64,000 bases of DNA. It comes from Symbiobacterium terraclitae. GTDB taxonomy: Bacteria > Bacillota > Sulfobacillia > Symbiobacteriales > Symbiobacteriaceae. This document shows, piece by piece, positions 1-14,954 of the stretch (its first letter is position 1; every line of letters starts with the position of its first letter). The notes under the pieces were generated by a model. The model was not told the origin of the DNA. It did not search any database and saw only the letters and a program-made list of their open reading frames with translations. The stretch spans positions 62,001 through 126,000 of the forward strand of contig NZ_JAGGLG010000003.1 in assembly GCF_017874315.1 (NCBI RefSeq). Direction: 5' to 3'. Both the position numbers and the translations under genes were made by a program.

Positions 1-98
1 ATGTAAGCCCAGGCCGAGCGCAGGGCGATCCGGCACACCTCGGCATACTTGCGGGCGATGCGCCAGACCCGCCGGCCCGGTGCTGCGTGAGCGATCAT
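1..98 (-). CDS. ABC-2 type exporter permease, N-terminal fragment
   Basis: Only the first 32 or so codons lie in the window; the gene runs off the left edge. The ATG at 98 overlaps the stop of the upstream ATPase gene in an ATGA arrangement, so the two are translationally coupled. The visible residues are basic and lead into what should be the first membrane helix (RKYAEVCRIALRSAWAY). ATPases of the neighbouring type are usually followed by one or two six-helix ABC-2 permeases, which is the basis for this call. The substrate is unknown. Confidence 0.6.
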   Translation of the reverse strand, partial: MIAHAAPGRRVWRIARKYAEVCRIALRSAWAY

Positions 99-1087
99 CC
101 CACCGCCCCCTTTCCCTGGTAGATCGCCGCGATGATCTGCTCCATGGGCGGCATGGCGATGGCGATGTCCTTGACCTCGCACTCCCTGAGCAGGGCGCCC
201 AGCGTCGCCTCGATCGGCGCCACGCTGGTGTCCACCGCCAGTTTCAGTCCGTAGCCCTTCGCCTTCAGCACCCGTACGCCGGGCAGGTTCAGTTCGCCGG
301 CGAAGGGCGCCCCCAGCCTCAGGTCGATCTCCCGTTCCTTCATATAATCACGCTTGAGGGCGTTGACCGTTCCGTCGTGGATCACCTGGCCGTGGTTGAT
401 GATCACCACCCGCCGGCAGAGCTGTTCGATGTCGCCGGCGTCGTGGGAGGTGAGGAAGACGGTCACCCCCTCCTCCCGGTTGGCCCGCCGGATCAGGTCC
501 CGGATCGCGCCCTTGGCCACCGGGTCCAGGCCGATGGTGGGCTCGTCGAGGAAGAGGATCTCGGGCCGGTGCAGCAGGCTGGCGGCGATCTCACAGCGCA
601 TGCGCTGCCCCAGGCTCAGCTTCCGGGCAGGCGTGTACATGATCTCCTCCAGCTCGAAGAGCTCCACCAGCTCTGCCCGCCGCTTCCGGTAGTTCACCTC
701 GTCCAGTTCGTAGATGCGGGCCAGCAGGTTGAAGGTGTCCACCGGCGGCAGGTGGAGCCAGAGCTGCGACTTCTGGCCGAAGACCGACCCGATGCGGAAG
801 GCGAGCCGCTGCCGCTGCTTCCACGGGGTCAGGCCGAGCACGCTGGCGGTGCCGGCGGTCGGGTGGAGGATGCCCGTCAGCATCTTGATCGTGGTGGACT
901 TCCCTGCGCCGTTGGGGCCGATGAAGGCCAGGGTCTCGCCCCGCTCCACCGAGAGGTCGATGGCCTTCACCGCCTCCACCTCCGCCGCCCGGGGCCGGAA
1001 GGTGGCGACCAGCCGCTCCCAGGAGGACTCGGGCTTACGATATACTCGGAACACTTTGCGGAGACCGCGGACCTCGATCACTGTCAT
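95..1087 (-). CDS. ABC-2 type exporter ATP-binding protein (COG4586-like)
   Basis: A 330-residue cytoplasmic ATPase that powers an efflux permease. Visible motifs are Walker A GPNGAGKST near residue 58, the signature LSLGQRMR, Walker B ILFLDEPTIGLD and the switch histidine in LTSHD. The N-terminal extension containing YRKPESSW and the roughly 100 residues after the ATPase core match the COG4586 subgroup rather than the shorter CcmA-like exporters. The ATG at 1087 is chosen because GGGGAGGA sits seven bases upstream; a longer reading lacks a ribosome binding site. The permease follows with a 4-bp overlap. The substrate cannot be inferred. Confidence 0.88.
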   Translation of the reverse strand: MTVIEVRGLRKVFRVYRKPESSWERLVATFRPRAAEVEAVKAIDLSVERGETLAFIGPNGAGKSTTIKMLTGILHPTAGTASVLGLTPWKQRQRLAFRIGSVFGQKSQLWLHLPPVDTFNLLARIYELDEVNYRKRRAELVELFELEEIMYTPARKLSLGQRMRCEIAASLLHRPEILFLDEPTIGLDPVAKGAIRDLIRRANREEGVTVFLTSHDAGDIEQLCRRVVIINHGQVIHDGTVNALKRDYMKEREIDLRLGAPFAGELNLPGVRVLKAKGYGLKLAVDTSVAPIEATLGALLRECEVKDIAIAMPPMEQIIAAIYQGKGAVG

Positions 1088-1322
1088 GCCGAATCCTCCC
1101 CTCACAAAGGTATATTGGTTCACTAGACGTCGGGTCAGGACCGGAGGTTCCAAAGTTGCATAGAAATCTTACAGAGAATCGGTCGGATGCGGCACGGGAC
1201 AAGAACTGAGGGTTTATGCAACAAAAGCGCTTCTGGCGCGTGCGGGACGCAGGAGCCCAGCCCCCACCTGCTGAATAATGGATAGGGTCGTGGCTTGCAA
1301 CTACGAAGGGAGGATACCGTTC

Positions 1323-4129
<2,807 letters not shown>

Positions 4130-4171
4130 GCCGCCCACCGGCGCCTGGACGGAACAGCCGGGTTGGGTCTT

Positions 4172-4200
4172 GAGGCCGGGGGGCGATGTCCCCCGGCCTC
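4172..4200 (+). terminator. Terminator after glpK
   Basis: An 11-bp stem (GAGGCCGGGGG / CCCCCGGCCTC) with a 7-base loop and only a weak T-rich tail (GTTCAT). It marks the end of the gdhA-glpK region and the start of a 560-bp non-coding stretch. Confidence 0.65.
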
Positions 4201-4243
4201 GTTCATACCGTTAATGCCGGCCGCACGTCTCCTCGGCCGGCCG

Positions 4244-4635
4244 CATACGGTCTGTTCTTCCTCGCTGTTGACGGGGGCGCGGGCACCCCCGGCGGGCTGC
4301 ATACGGTCTGCTCTGCCTCGCTGTTGACGGAGGCGCAGGCGCCCCCGGCGGGCTACATAGGGTCTGCTCTGCTTCACTGTTGATGGGGGCGCCCGCACCC
4401 ACGGCGAACTGCATACGGTCTGTTCTGCTTCACTGTTGACGGGGACGCGGGCACCCCCGGCGGGCTGCATACGGTCTGCTCTGCCTCGCTGTTGCCGGGG
4501 GCGCAGGCGCCCCCGGCGGGCTACATAGGGTCTGCTCTGCTTCACTGTTGATGGGGGCGCCCGCACCCACGGCGAACTGCATACGGTCTGTTCTGCTTCA
4601 CTGTTGACGGGGACGCAGCCGCACGCAGGTGGCTA
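4244..4635. repeat. Seven-copy 56-bp tandem repeat in non-coding DNA
   Basis: The landmark CATACGGTCTG, or its variant CATAGGGTCTG, starts at 4244, 4300, 4356, 4412, 4468, 4524 and 4580, exactly 56 bp apart each time. Copies 2-4 and copies 5-7 are nearly identical as blocks, giving a 168-bp higher-order unit. Each unit also holds a CTGTTGACGGGG-like segment and a GC-rich segment. Fifty-six is not a multiple of three, so the array is not a repeated protein. The rest of the 4130-4760 interval holds the glpK terminator and one inverted partial copy. Confidence 0.95.
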
Positions 4636-4661
4636 ATCGCTCCGCCCCCTGCGAGGCCCCG

Positions 4662-4693
4662 CACCAACAGTCAACCAGAACAGACGCTATGCC
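4662..4693. repeat. Inverted partial copy of the 56-bp repeat
   Basis: The reverse complement of this segment matches the core of the 56-bp repeat (GCATA..GTCTGTTCTG..TT.ACTGTTG) at about 25 of 32 positions by my count. It lies beyond the array in opposite orientation, just before the next gene. Confidence 0.7.
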
Positions 4694-4760
4694 ACCGGAG
4701 GGGCCACCCACCAGGACTCGGAGGTGTTTTGGCGTATAAACTTACTGAGGTGATGTTATT

Positions 4761-5276
4761 TTGGCTACGGTCTGTCGGGTCGATGTCCTGTACCACTACA
4801 TGCTGGGCGGCCAGGAGGCCCTGCCGGGTATCCTGGAGCGCGGGCTGCTCCCGCTCAGCGCGTTTCCCGAGTCCGAGCGCTGGCGCCAGCTTGAGCCGTT
4901 CTTCCGGTCGCTGTACGCAGAGTGGGCCGAGCCGCTCCTGGGCCCCTTCCGCAACTCGGGCGTGTTCCTCTCGCCCATCGACTTCCGGCAGCTCCCGGGC
5001 TCCGTCCTTCACAACCGCACCCGGATCGCCGTGCCGTTGGATGCGATCCCGGCAGACCGGTCGGTGCTGACCTACGAACTGGAGGGCAAGCGCACCGTCC
5101 TGCCACTGACCCCCTCTGCCCTGGAACAGGCTGCCGCAATCTGGACCGCCGACCTCGTCTCCGAGTGGTTCAACCGGAACCCCCAGATGATGTTCTACTA
5201 CGTCCCCCAGGTTGCCGTGTTCCCCGAAAACGGCATCGCCGTGCAGCCCGAATGGGTGGAGCACGGCGACAAGTAG
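4761..5276 (+). CDS. Conserved-looking protein of unknown function, 171 aa
   Basis: I do not recognise this protein. It has no signal peptide or membrane segment. The TTG start is supported by GAGGTGATG about eight bases upstream; no ATG in frame is better placed. Codon usage resembles the neighbouring genes. The N-terminal pattern LYHYM...ILERGLLP, later followed by SGVFLSPIDF, loosely recalls the layout of ADP-ribosyltransferase-like folds such as Tpt1 or DarT (an early H-Y, an ILxxGLxP helix, a GVFLS strand). That resemblance is weak and no function should be assigned from it. The gene converges on the cyclo-ligase gene, with 12 bp between the stops. Confidence 0.75.
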   Translation: MATVCRVDVLYHYMLGGQEALPGILERGLLPLSAFPESERWRQLEPFFRSLYAEWAEPLLGPFRNSGVFLSPIDFRQLPGSVLHNRTRIAVPLDAIPADRSVLTYELEGKRTVLPLTPSALEQAAAIWTADLVSEWFNRNPQMMFYYVPQVAVFPENGIAVQPEWVEHGDK

Positions 5277-5288
5277 GGACGCGTGCGG

Positions 5289-5861
5289 CTAGTGGAACCG
5301 CAGCAGGCCCTCGTCCGTGGCCACGGCGTGGAGCCGCACGTCGTGGGGCTCGGCGGGCAGGAGGTCCACCAGCTGGAAGGCGTAACCCAGGCCGATCTTC
5401 ACGGCCCGGTCCATGCCGGGCAGGGCCCGGTCGTAGTAGCCGCCGCCGTACCCCAGCCGGTATCCGCGGCGGTCGAATGCGACCCCGGGTACGACCACCA
5501 GATCGACCGCAGCGGGCTCCGCCTGTGGCAGGTCTGGCAGGGGCTCGGGGATGCCGAACGCCCCCGGCGCCAGCTGGTCGGCCGTGCCGTCCCAGCGGTG
5601 GAGCCAGAGCCGCCGTCCGCCCTGCTCCGCCCGGGGCAGCAGAAGCTGCTTGCCCTGCTGAACACCGGCCGCGGCCAACAGGGCCGTGTCGGCCTCCCCG
5701 CGCACGGGGATGTAGAGGAGCACGACCCCGGCCTGGTGCCACTCCGGCGCGGACAGCACGGCCTCCTGCGCCGTGCCGCTGCGGCGCGCCCGCTCGTCCG
5801 GGTACAGGGCCTGGCGGGCGGCGATCATCCGGCGGCGGATCTGCTGCTTGCTGACGTCCAC
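5289..5861 (-). CDS. 5-formyltetrahydrofolate cyclo-ligase
   Basis: A 190-residue enzyme of the YgfA/MTHFS family converting 5-formyl-THF to 5,10-methenyl-THF with ATP. Evidence is the basic N-terminus (SKQQIRRRM), VVPGVAFDRRGYRLGYGGG, which forms the ATP/folate loop, and YYDRAL. The GTG start at 5861 has GAGGAGG nine bases upstream. It lies downstream of the carboxylase operon but behind a T-tailed hairpin, so it is probably expressed from its own promoter or by read-through. Length is normal. Confidence 0.93.
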   Translation of the reverse strand: MDVSKQQIRRRMIAARQALYPDERARRSGTAQEAVLSAPEWHQAGVVLLYIPVRGEADTALLAAAGVQQGKQLLLPRAEQGGRRLWLHRWDGTADQLAPGAFGIPEPLPDLPQAEPAAVDLVVVPGVAFDRRGYRLGYGGGYYDRALPGMDRAVKIGLGYAFQLVDLLPAEPHDVRLHAVATDEGLLRFH

Positions 5862-5920
5862 GTGACGAGGCCTCCTCGCGCTGCCTGAGGGCCAGGTCGC
5901 ACATCGCCGGCTCAGACTGC

Positions 5921-5945
5921 AAAAGGCCGGGCGTGCTGCCCGGCC
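5921..5945 (-). terminator. Terminator ending the propionyl-CoA operon
   Basis: On the minus strand an 8-bp stem (GGCCGGGC / GCCCGGCC) is followed immediately by TTTT. It lies directly after the stop of the biotin carboxylase gene. Confidence 0.75.
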
Positions 5946-5950
5946 CTCTT

Positions 5951-7300
<1,350 letters not shown>

Positions 7301-7333
7301 TCGTTCCCCTCTCCTCCCCTGGCTTGAACGCCG

Positions 7334-7591
7334 CTACCGGGTCCGCCCGCCGAACTGGGCCCTGGTGAGGTGAGCCTGCACCACGCCCGCCCGTGACCAG
7401 CCGCTGGCCGCCGCCAGTGCGGCCGCACCCGGTGTTCCGGCCGCATACGGCCCCTGGGCTCCGGCCGTCACCCCGGCGGGCTCAATGGCCCGGATGGCGA
7501 AAGTCCCCGGGGGCTGGTCCAGGGCGGCGGAGATGGCCGCCGTGATCACCGCAACGATGTCCACCGGCACCTGTGCACGCTCCTGCCCCAT
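7334..7591 (-). CDS. Small carboxylase-associated protein, OadG-tail-like
   Basis: An 85-residue protein between the biotin carrier and the biotin carboxylase. It has no membrane helix. The pattern AVITAAISAAL...F.IRAIEP followed by a Gly/Ala-rich linker and WSRAGVVQAHL recalls the cytosolic C-terminal part of OadG/MmdD gamma or delta subunits of sodium-pumping decarboxylases, with the membrane anchor missing. Its ATG overlaps the carrier stop codon as TGATG, which argues for a stoichiometric partner. It may stabilise the carboxyltransferase complex, as epsilon subunits do in actinobacterial carboxylases; that role is inference. Confidence 0.72.
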   Translation of the reverse strand: MGQERAQVPVDIVAVITAAISAALDQPPGTFAIRAIEPAGVTAGAQGPYAAGTPGAAALAAASGWSRAGVVQAHLTRAQFGGRTR

Positions 7592-8064
7592 CAGCCGATC
7601 ACCACCAGCGGGTCGTTCATGCTCACGGATGCGCCCTTGCTCACGAGGACCTGCTTCACCGTACCGGCGTACGGGGTGGTGATGTCGTTCTCCATCTTCA
7701 TGGCCTCCAGCACCGCCACCACGTCGCCCGAGTTGACCTTCTGGCCGACCGTCACCCTCACGTCCACGATCATCCCCGGCAGCGGGGCGCAGACCGGCTG
7801 GCCGTCGCCGGACGGGGCGGCGGCAGCGGGAGCGGGAGCGGGAGCGGGCGCGGCCGGCGCCACGGGCGCCGCGGCAGCCGGTGCGGCCGGCGCAGGGGCC
7901 GACGTAGGGGCAGGGGCCGGCGCCGGGGCGGGGACCGTGGGTGCGGCGCTCATCGGGGCGGCCGCAGCCGGGGCGGCGGGCGCAACCGGTGCCACGGGGC
8001 CGAGCTCCTCCACGTCCACGTTGTACGTCACGCCGCCGATGGTAACCCTGAACCGTCTGGTCAT
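7591..8064 (-). CDS. Biotin carboxyl carrier protein
   Basis: A 157-residue carrier with three parts: a short beta-rich N-terminus (RFRVTIGGVTYNVDVEE), an Ala/Pro linker at about residues 25-85, and a C-terminal biotinyl domain containing VLEAMKMEND, whose lysine is the biotinylation site. It passes carboxybiotin between the carboxylase and carboxyltransferase encoded on either side. The linker is simple-sequence DNA and likely variable in length. The stop overlaps the start of the next gene. Confidence 0.95.
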   Translation of the reverse strand: MTRRFRVTIGGVTYNVDVEELGPVAPVAPAAPAAAAPMSAAPTVPAPAPAPAPTSAPAPAAPAAAAPVAPAAPAPAPAPAAAAPSGDGQPVCAPLPGMIVDVRVTVGQKVNSGDVVAVLEAMKMENDITTPYAGTVKQVLVSKGASVSMNDPLVVIG

Positions 8065-8086
8065 CGGATAATCCTCCTTCCGCCGC

Positions 8087-9635
<1,549 letters not shown>

Positions 9636-9646
<11 letters not shown>

Positions 9647-10049
9647 TCCTCGTGTGCTGCACCAGTTCGGTCAGCACGCCGCCGGTCGACCTGGGGTGCA
9701 GGAAGCACACCAGGGTCCCGTGGGCGCCGGGGCGGGGCTCCTGATCGATCAGCTGGAACCCCTTCGCCGCAGCCTCGGCCATGGCGGCCCGGATGTCGGG
9801 CACCCGGTAGGCCACGTGGTGCAGCCCCTCGCCCCGCTTGTCGATGTGCCGGGCGATCGGCCCGTCGGGCGAGGTGGAGGCCAGCAGTTCGATGCGGGAG
9901 CTGCCTGCGGCGAAGAAGGCGACCCGCACTTTCTGCGCCGGCACCTCCTCGATGCCCTCGAAGGCCAGCCCCAGCCGGTCCCGGTAGAGGCTCACCTGCC
10001 CATCCAGGTCCCGGACGGCGATACCGATGTGGTCGATCCCCATCATCAT
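9636..10049 (-). CDS. mce: Methylmalonyl-CoA epimerase
   Basis: A 137-residue vicinal-oxygen-chelate protein that interconverts the two stereoisomers of methylmalonyl-CoA, linking the carboxylase to the mutase. Metal ligands are visible as the H of DHIGIAV, the second H of HHVAYRV and a late Glu in the GGVLTELVQ stretch. Length is typical. The start is the first of three consecutive ATG codons, six bases after AAAGGTGA. It overlaps the carboxyltransferase gene by about 11 bp. Confidence 0.95.
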
Positions 10050-10131
10050 AGCACGTCACCTTTCTTATGACCAGATCCTAAAACCGACTCCTAAAAAGAA
10101 AGTCGCGCACCCTGGCTGGGCTCATGAACCG

Positions 10132-10530
10132 TCAGCCGGGCTTGACGTGCTGTGAGATGAACTCGATGGCCGCCCGGGTCGGCGTGCCGGGGGTGAAGAC
10201 CTCGGCGATGCCGGCGGCCTTCAGCCCGGGGATGTCCTCCGCGGGGATGACGCCGCCCGCCACCACCAGCACGTCGGAGAGGCCGCGGGCCCGCAGGGCG
10301 GCCACGGTGCGCGGCAGCAGGGTGTTGTGGGCGCCGGACAGGATGGAGAGCGCCACCACGTCGACATCCTCCTGCAGCGCCGCCTCGGCGATCTGGTCGG
10401 GCGTCTGGCGCAGTCCGGTGTAGATCACCTCAAACCCGGCGTCCCGGAAGGCCCGGGCGACCACCCTGGCCCCCCGGTCGTGGCCGTCGAGGCCGGGCTT
10501 GGCCACGAGGATGCGAACCTTGCGCTCCAT
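10132..10530 (-). CDS. mcmA2: Methylmalonyl-CoA mutase, cobalamin-binding subunit
   Basis: A 132-residue stand-alone B12-binding domain. The hallmark DGHDRGARV (DxHxxG) supplies the lower axial histidine. SILSGAH and VVAGGVIP complete the base-off binding signature. It pairs with the catalytic subunit encoded 4 bp upstream to form the split mutase also seen in archaea and some Firmicutes. The ATG at 10530 has GGAG ten bases upstream. Confidence 0.96.
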   Translation of the reverse strand: MERKVRILVAKPGLDGHDRGARVVARAFRDAGFEVIYTGLRQTPDQIAEAALQEDVDVVALSILSGAHNTLLPRTVAALRARGLSDVLVVAGGVIPAEDIPGLKAAGIAEVFTPGTPTRAAIEFISQHVKPG

Positions 10531-10534
10531 GGTG

Positions 10535-12205
<1,671 letters not shown>

Positions 12206-12248
12206 GGGCGATCACCTCGGTGTACGGCTTGCAGAGACGAATGTTTAG

Positions 12249-12262
12249 GAGTTTTCGACAGC
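12249..12262 (-). promoter_or_regulatory. Candidate Spo0A box upstream of the mutase operon
   Basis: On the minus strand the 14-mer GCTGTCGAAAACTC contains TGTCGAA, the consensus 0A box of Bacillus. The identical 14-mer recurs 430 bp away upstream of the next small gene. A single heptamer is expected by chance several times in 64 kb; the 14-base identity is what makes it notable. Confidence 0.4.
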
Positions 12263-12298
12263 CAGACTAGACCACCTTCTTTGTAACGTTCAGAACAA

Positions 12299-12332
12299 GC
12301 GGCCACCTCCGGGACGTCCCGGAGGTGGCCGC
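12299..12332 (-). terminator. Terminator after the 84-aa small gene
   Basis: A perfect 34-base palindrome with arms GCGGCCACCTCCGGGAC. On the minus strand it is followed by TTGTTCT. It lies 18 bp past the stop of the 12350-12604 gene and isolates it from the mutase operon. Confidence 0.7.
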
Positions 12333-12349
12333 CGATGTAGACGGAAGGG

Positions 12350-12604
12350 CTACGCCGGTTCCTCCACCTGGCCGATCTGATCCAGCATCTCGCCGAGCTC
12401 CCTGGCGGTGTTGGCATCGATCAGATTGGCCCGGAGTGCAGCCCCGAGCTTCAGCCGCAGCGAGGCAGCCGCACAACGAGCGGAGAAGTGGCCGCCGTTG
12501 GCCGCAACGCGCGGGATCGATTCGACTTGGTAACGGAGCCAAACGCCAAGGGACACCGGAACACTCACGTGACCAGGGCCTCGGTGTGCCACGCGACCGC
12601 TCAT
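12350..12604 (-). CDS. Small protein of unknown function, 84 aa
   Basis: I do not recognise this protein. The C-terminal half (SLRLKLGAALRANLIDAN then ELGEMLDQIGQVEEPA) looks like a genuine amphipathic helical protein. The stop is followed at once by a perfect terminator, which supports a real gene. The start could be the ATG at 12604 with only a weak GAGAG, or the GTG at 12568, which has GAGG ten bases upstream and would give 72 residues. An exact copy of the 14-base 0A-box motif found before the mutase operon lies about 80 bp upstream. Confidence 0.6.
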   Translation of the reverse strand: MSGRVAHRGPGHVSVPVSLGVWLRYQVESIPRVAANGGHFSARCAAASLRLKLGAALRANLIDANTARELGEMLDQIGQVEEPA

Positions 12605-12678
12605 CTCTCTCGCCGCCTTTCACTGGTTTTACCCTTAACACGGATCAGGGGGGAGAAAGGTTCGAAGGAAGAGCCGAA

Positions 12679-12692
12679 GAGTTTTCGACAGC
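12679..12692 (-). promoter_or_regulatory. Second copy of the 14-base Spo0A-box motif
   Basis: Identical to the motif at 12249-12262, in the same orientation and exactly 430 bp apart. It lies upstream of the 84-residue gene and downstream of the choice-of-anchor-L gene. Confidence 0.4.
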
Positions 12693-12769
12693 GGCGCTGA
12701 ACCTGACCGATTGGGAGCACGGTGCGGCGAAGCGGCTGGTGGCTGAACTCGTGCTGCTGCGCTGGGCGG

Positions 12770-14320
12770 TTATTCGGCGCCTACGATGACGTCCCAGGTG
12801 CCGCGAAGCTTGTTGCCGAAGTAGACGAAGATCCGGATCACAGTATCCTTGACGTTGAACCGGCTGGTGTCGAAGAGCTGACTGTACACCTTGGTCGCCT
12901 CATCGAACGTGATGCTCTGGTTGTACACGAAACCGGCGAGGAGCTTGTTGTTGTCGTTCGTGTCCCTGACCTTGACCGCCACGGTCTTGTCGAACTCGCC
13001 ACCTGCGCAGCCGCCGTGCATGAACTGGATATGGAAGCTTTCACCGTTCGCAACGGCCGCGGGTGTCAGCCAGGAGATCCCGCCCCCGCTGCCGGGCGTG
13101 AAGGTAACAGTGTGGTCCTTGGACAAGGCGGAACCCTGGTTCCCCTGGGCGTCGCTCGGTACGACCGCAAAGCGGTATGCGCCCGGAGCCAGGCTGAGGG
13201 TGAAGGTGCGCTCCTGCGTCCTGCCCTGCTCCGCACCGTTGACCTGAACCGCGTATTCCACGGGGGGCGAGGAGTCGTTCGCCTCGGGCCAGGTCAGCGT
13301 CACGATCCCGCACTGCTCAACGACGTCGAGCGCCGCGCCTTTCGGCCACTTCGGGCCCTCGGTGTCCTTGTAGGACCCAGGACCGATGAAGACGGCCGAG
13401 TCATACTCAGCGTCCCATGCATCGGCGATGCCAATCCGAATATTGTACCACTTATCCTTCTGAACTTGTACCTCCTTGGTCGTCAGAACCTGACTGAAGC
13501 CGTTTACGGCAATCTTCTTCTCGTCAGGCCCGGGCGGATTGTTGATCAACAGGCCGCTGTTCTGCAGGTTGTAGACCGATACCGTCTTGTCGCCGGGCAG
13601 CGTGGCGATGTTGTCCACGGCATCCAGCTTCAGCCACTCGTCGAACAGGAAGTAGAAGCCATCGTTACGGCGGTTACCGGGATTCTTGACTTCGAACTCA
13701 TCCGAACCAAAGACATAGTTGAAAGAGATGGTCCCGCTGCGCACCGGGCGGAACCGGAACTCCAACACCGACCTGTTGGTGGTGTGTTGCAGCAGCATGA
13801 GCGAGAGGAGGGGGTCGGCCCCCGAGCCCGAGTCAAAACTCCAGGTCTTGTTCGGGGCGGCCCCGACGTCGACCGCCTTCCCGGTGGTGAGCACGGCGCC
13901 CTGCTCGATGTTGATGATGCCCCCGCCGCCGGTGAAGGTTCCCGAGGACGCAGCCTTCTTGGACCCTTCGTACTCGACGTCGGCCAGCCGGCCCGGATCA
14001 TGGTCGATCAGGGGCCCCACGATCGCCATGGCCAGCTGCTCCTTGGTGGCGCTGCCCGGTACCACAATATTGAGGACGGAAAACTCCGCCTCTGCGTCAC
14101 CCTCCGGAACAGGGGTTGCCAGGTCGACCTCAGCCAGCTCCCCTTCGCCCGTGAGTGGATCGAGCAGACCGGCTTCGTCCTCGTTCAACCCGCCCTCATA
14201 GGGGGGGATTTCACCGCGGTCCAACTCGTCTGCCATGGTGGGGGCAGCCGACAGGCTCATGCCCGCCATCATGCTGGCTGCGACCAGCCATGAGATCGCC
14301 TTGCGAAACGGCAGCTTCAC
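12770..14320 (-). CDS. Secreted choice-of-anchor-L domain protein
   Basis: A 516-residue exported protein. A Sec signal peptide covers about residues 1-30 (basic KLPFRK, hydrophobic core, then AAPTMADE). Residues about 90-290 match the choice-of-anchor-L pattern: a GIINIEQGAVLTTG strand, ADPLLSLML, VLEFRFRP and FNYVFGSDEFEVKNPGNRRND with acidic residues likely to bind metal. A fibronectin-like segment follows at about 320-400 (VTLTWPEANDS, YRFAVVPSDAQGNQG), then a beta-rich C-terminus. No LPXTG or C-terminal helix is present. The GTG start has AAGGAGGAG seven bases upstream. As the last gene of the SipW/TasA-like group it may be a matrix or surface adhesin; that is inference from context. Confidence 0.82.
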   Translation of the reverse strand: MKLPFRKAISWLVAASMMAGMSLSAAPTMADELDRGEIPPYEGGLNEDEAGLLDPLTGEGELAEVDLATPVPEGDAEAEFSVLNIVVPGSATKEQLAMAIVGPLIDHDPGRLADVEYEGSKKAASSGTFTGGGGIINIEQGAVLTTGKAVDVGAAPNKTWSFDSGSGADPLLSLMLLQHTTNRSVLEFRFRPVRSGTISFNYVFGSDEFEVKNPGNRRNDGFYFLFDEWLKLDAVDNIATLPGDKTVSVYNLQNSGLLINNPPGPDEKKIAVNGFSQVLTTKEVQVQKDKWYNIRIGIADAWDAEYDSAVFIGPGSYKDTEGPKWPKGAALDVVEQCGIVTLTWPEANDSSPPVEYAVQVNGAEQGRTQERTFTLSLAPGAYRFAVVPSDAQGNQGSALSKDHTVTFTPGSGGGISWLTPAAVANGESFHIQFMHGGCAGGEFDKTVAVKVRDTNDNNKLLAGFVYNQSITFDEATKVYSQLFDTSRFNVKDTVIRIFVYFGNKLRGTWDVIVGAE

Positions 14321-14345
14321 GCGCGCTCTCCTCCTTTGCCCGAGG

Positions 14346-14954
14346 CTACGGGTTGTTCCTGACCTGCTCGGCCACGGCCGTGAAGGTGACAACCGTCTTC
14401 AAGCCCTGGTAGTCGTTGCCGGTGTTCAGGGGCAGCTCAACGGTGATGTAGAGGTCGAGGTTGTCGGTGGGCTCGAGCACGACGGCGGGCGTGAGCGACC
14501 TGCCGTCAAAGAAGGACGCCAGCGTACCGGAGGCCAGCACGTTGCCGTGCACGTCCCGGACAGTGACCTGCAGGACGTCTGCCAGGTCCTCGCCATTCGG
14601 ACCCTTGACGGTGCGCGCGGCATCCTCAGTGACCTTGATCGTCGTCAGCCGGGCAGCGAGCGTGCCGATGTTCTCGATCTGCCACTCGCGCATGTGCGAG
14701 TCTCCGGGAGCCCAGAGACCGGTTTCCCGGGCGCCGGGCAAGTCTCCCGCAGCGCCGTCATCCGTATTGCTGATGTAGAAGATTGGGCCCTCCAGCGTCT
14801 CGTCCACCCGGTTGCCCTCGAGGGCCAGCGTACCGGCCACGAAATCCTGGCCTCCGGACTGGACGGAGTCCGTGAACAGGGCCAGCGTGAAGCCTGCCCC
14901 GCCGAGGACGGTGACGCCCACCAGCGAGGCGACCAAGACCCACTTGCGCAGCAT
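14346..14954 (-). CDS. TasA/camelysin-like SipW substrate A
   Basis: A 202-residue exported protein with the SipW-type signal end GGAGFTLALFTDS at about residues 18-30. The mature part has GLWAPGDSHMREWQIEN and a C-terminal TGNDYQG...VAEQVRNN block shared with the next gene. TasA/CalY proteins are processed by SipW and build extracellular fibres or act as camelysin-type surface proteins. Nothing by eye shows which role applies, and I see no HExxH protease motif. The ATG at 14954 is preceded by GGGAGGAT. Only 25 bp separate it from the anchor-L gene downstream. Confidence 0.85.
   Translation of the reverse strand: MLRKWVLVASLVGVTVLGGAGFTLALFTDSVQSGGQDFVAGTLALEGNRVDETLEGPIFYISNTDDGAAGDLPGARETGLWAPGDSHMREWQIENIGTLAARLTTIKVTEDAARTVKGPNGEDLADVLQVTVRDVHGNVLASGTLASFFDGRSLTPAVVLEPTDNLDLYITVELPLNTGNDYQGLKTVVTFTAVAEQVRNNP

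Noticed and set aside
80-1126. Long plus-strand frame opposite the ABC ATPase
   Set aside because: It mirrors the minus-strand gene in a GC-rich region, has no ribosome binding site and encodes a low-quality Asp/Gly/Arg-rich product.
4244-4635. CRISPR array
   Set aside because: The 56-bp units are contiguous, with no unique spacers between them, and no cas gene is present.
7800-8000. A repeat element inside the biotin carrier gene
   Set aside because: It is the Ala/Pro-rich linker common to such carriers and needs no special explanation.
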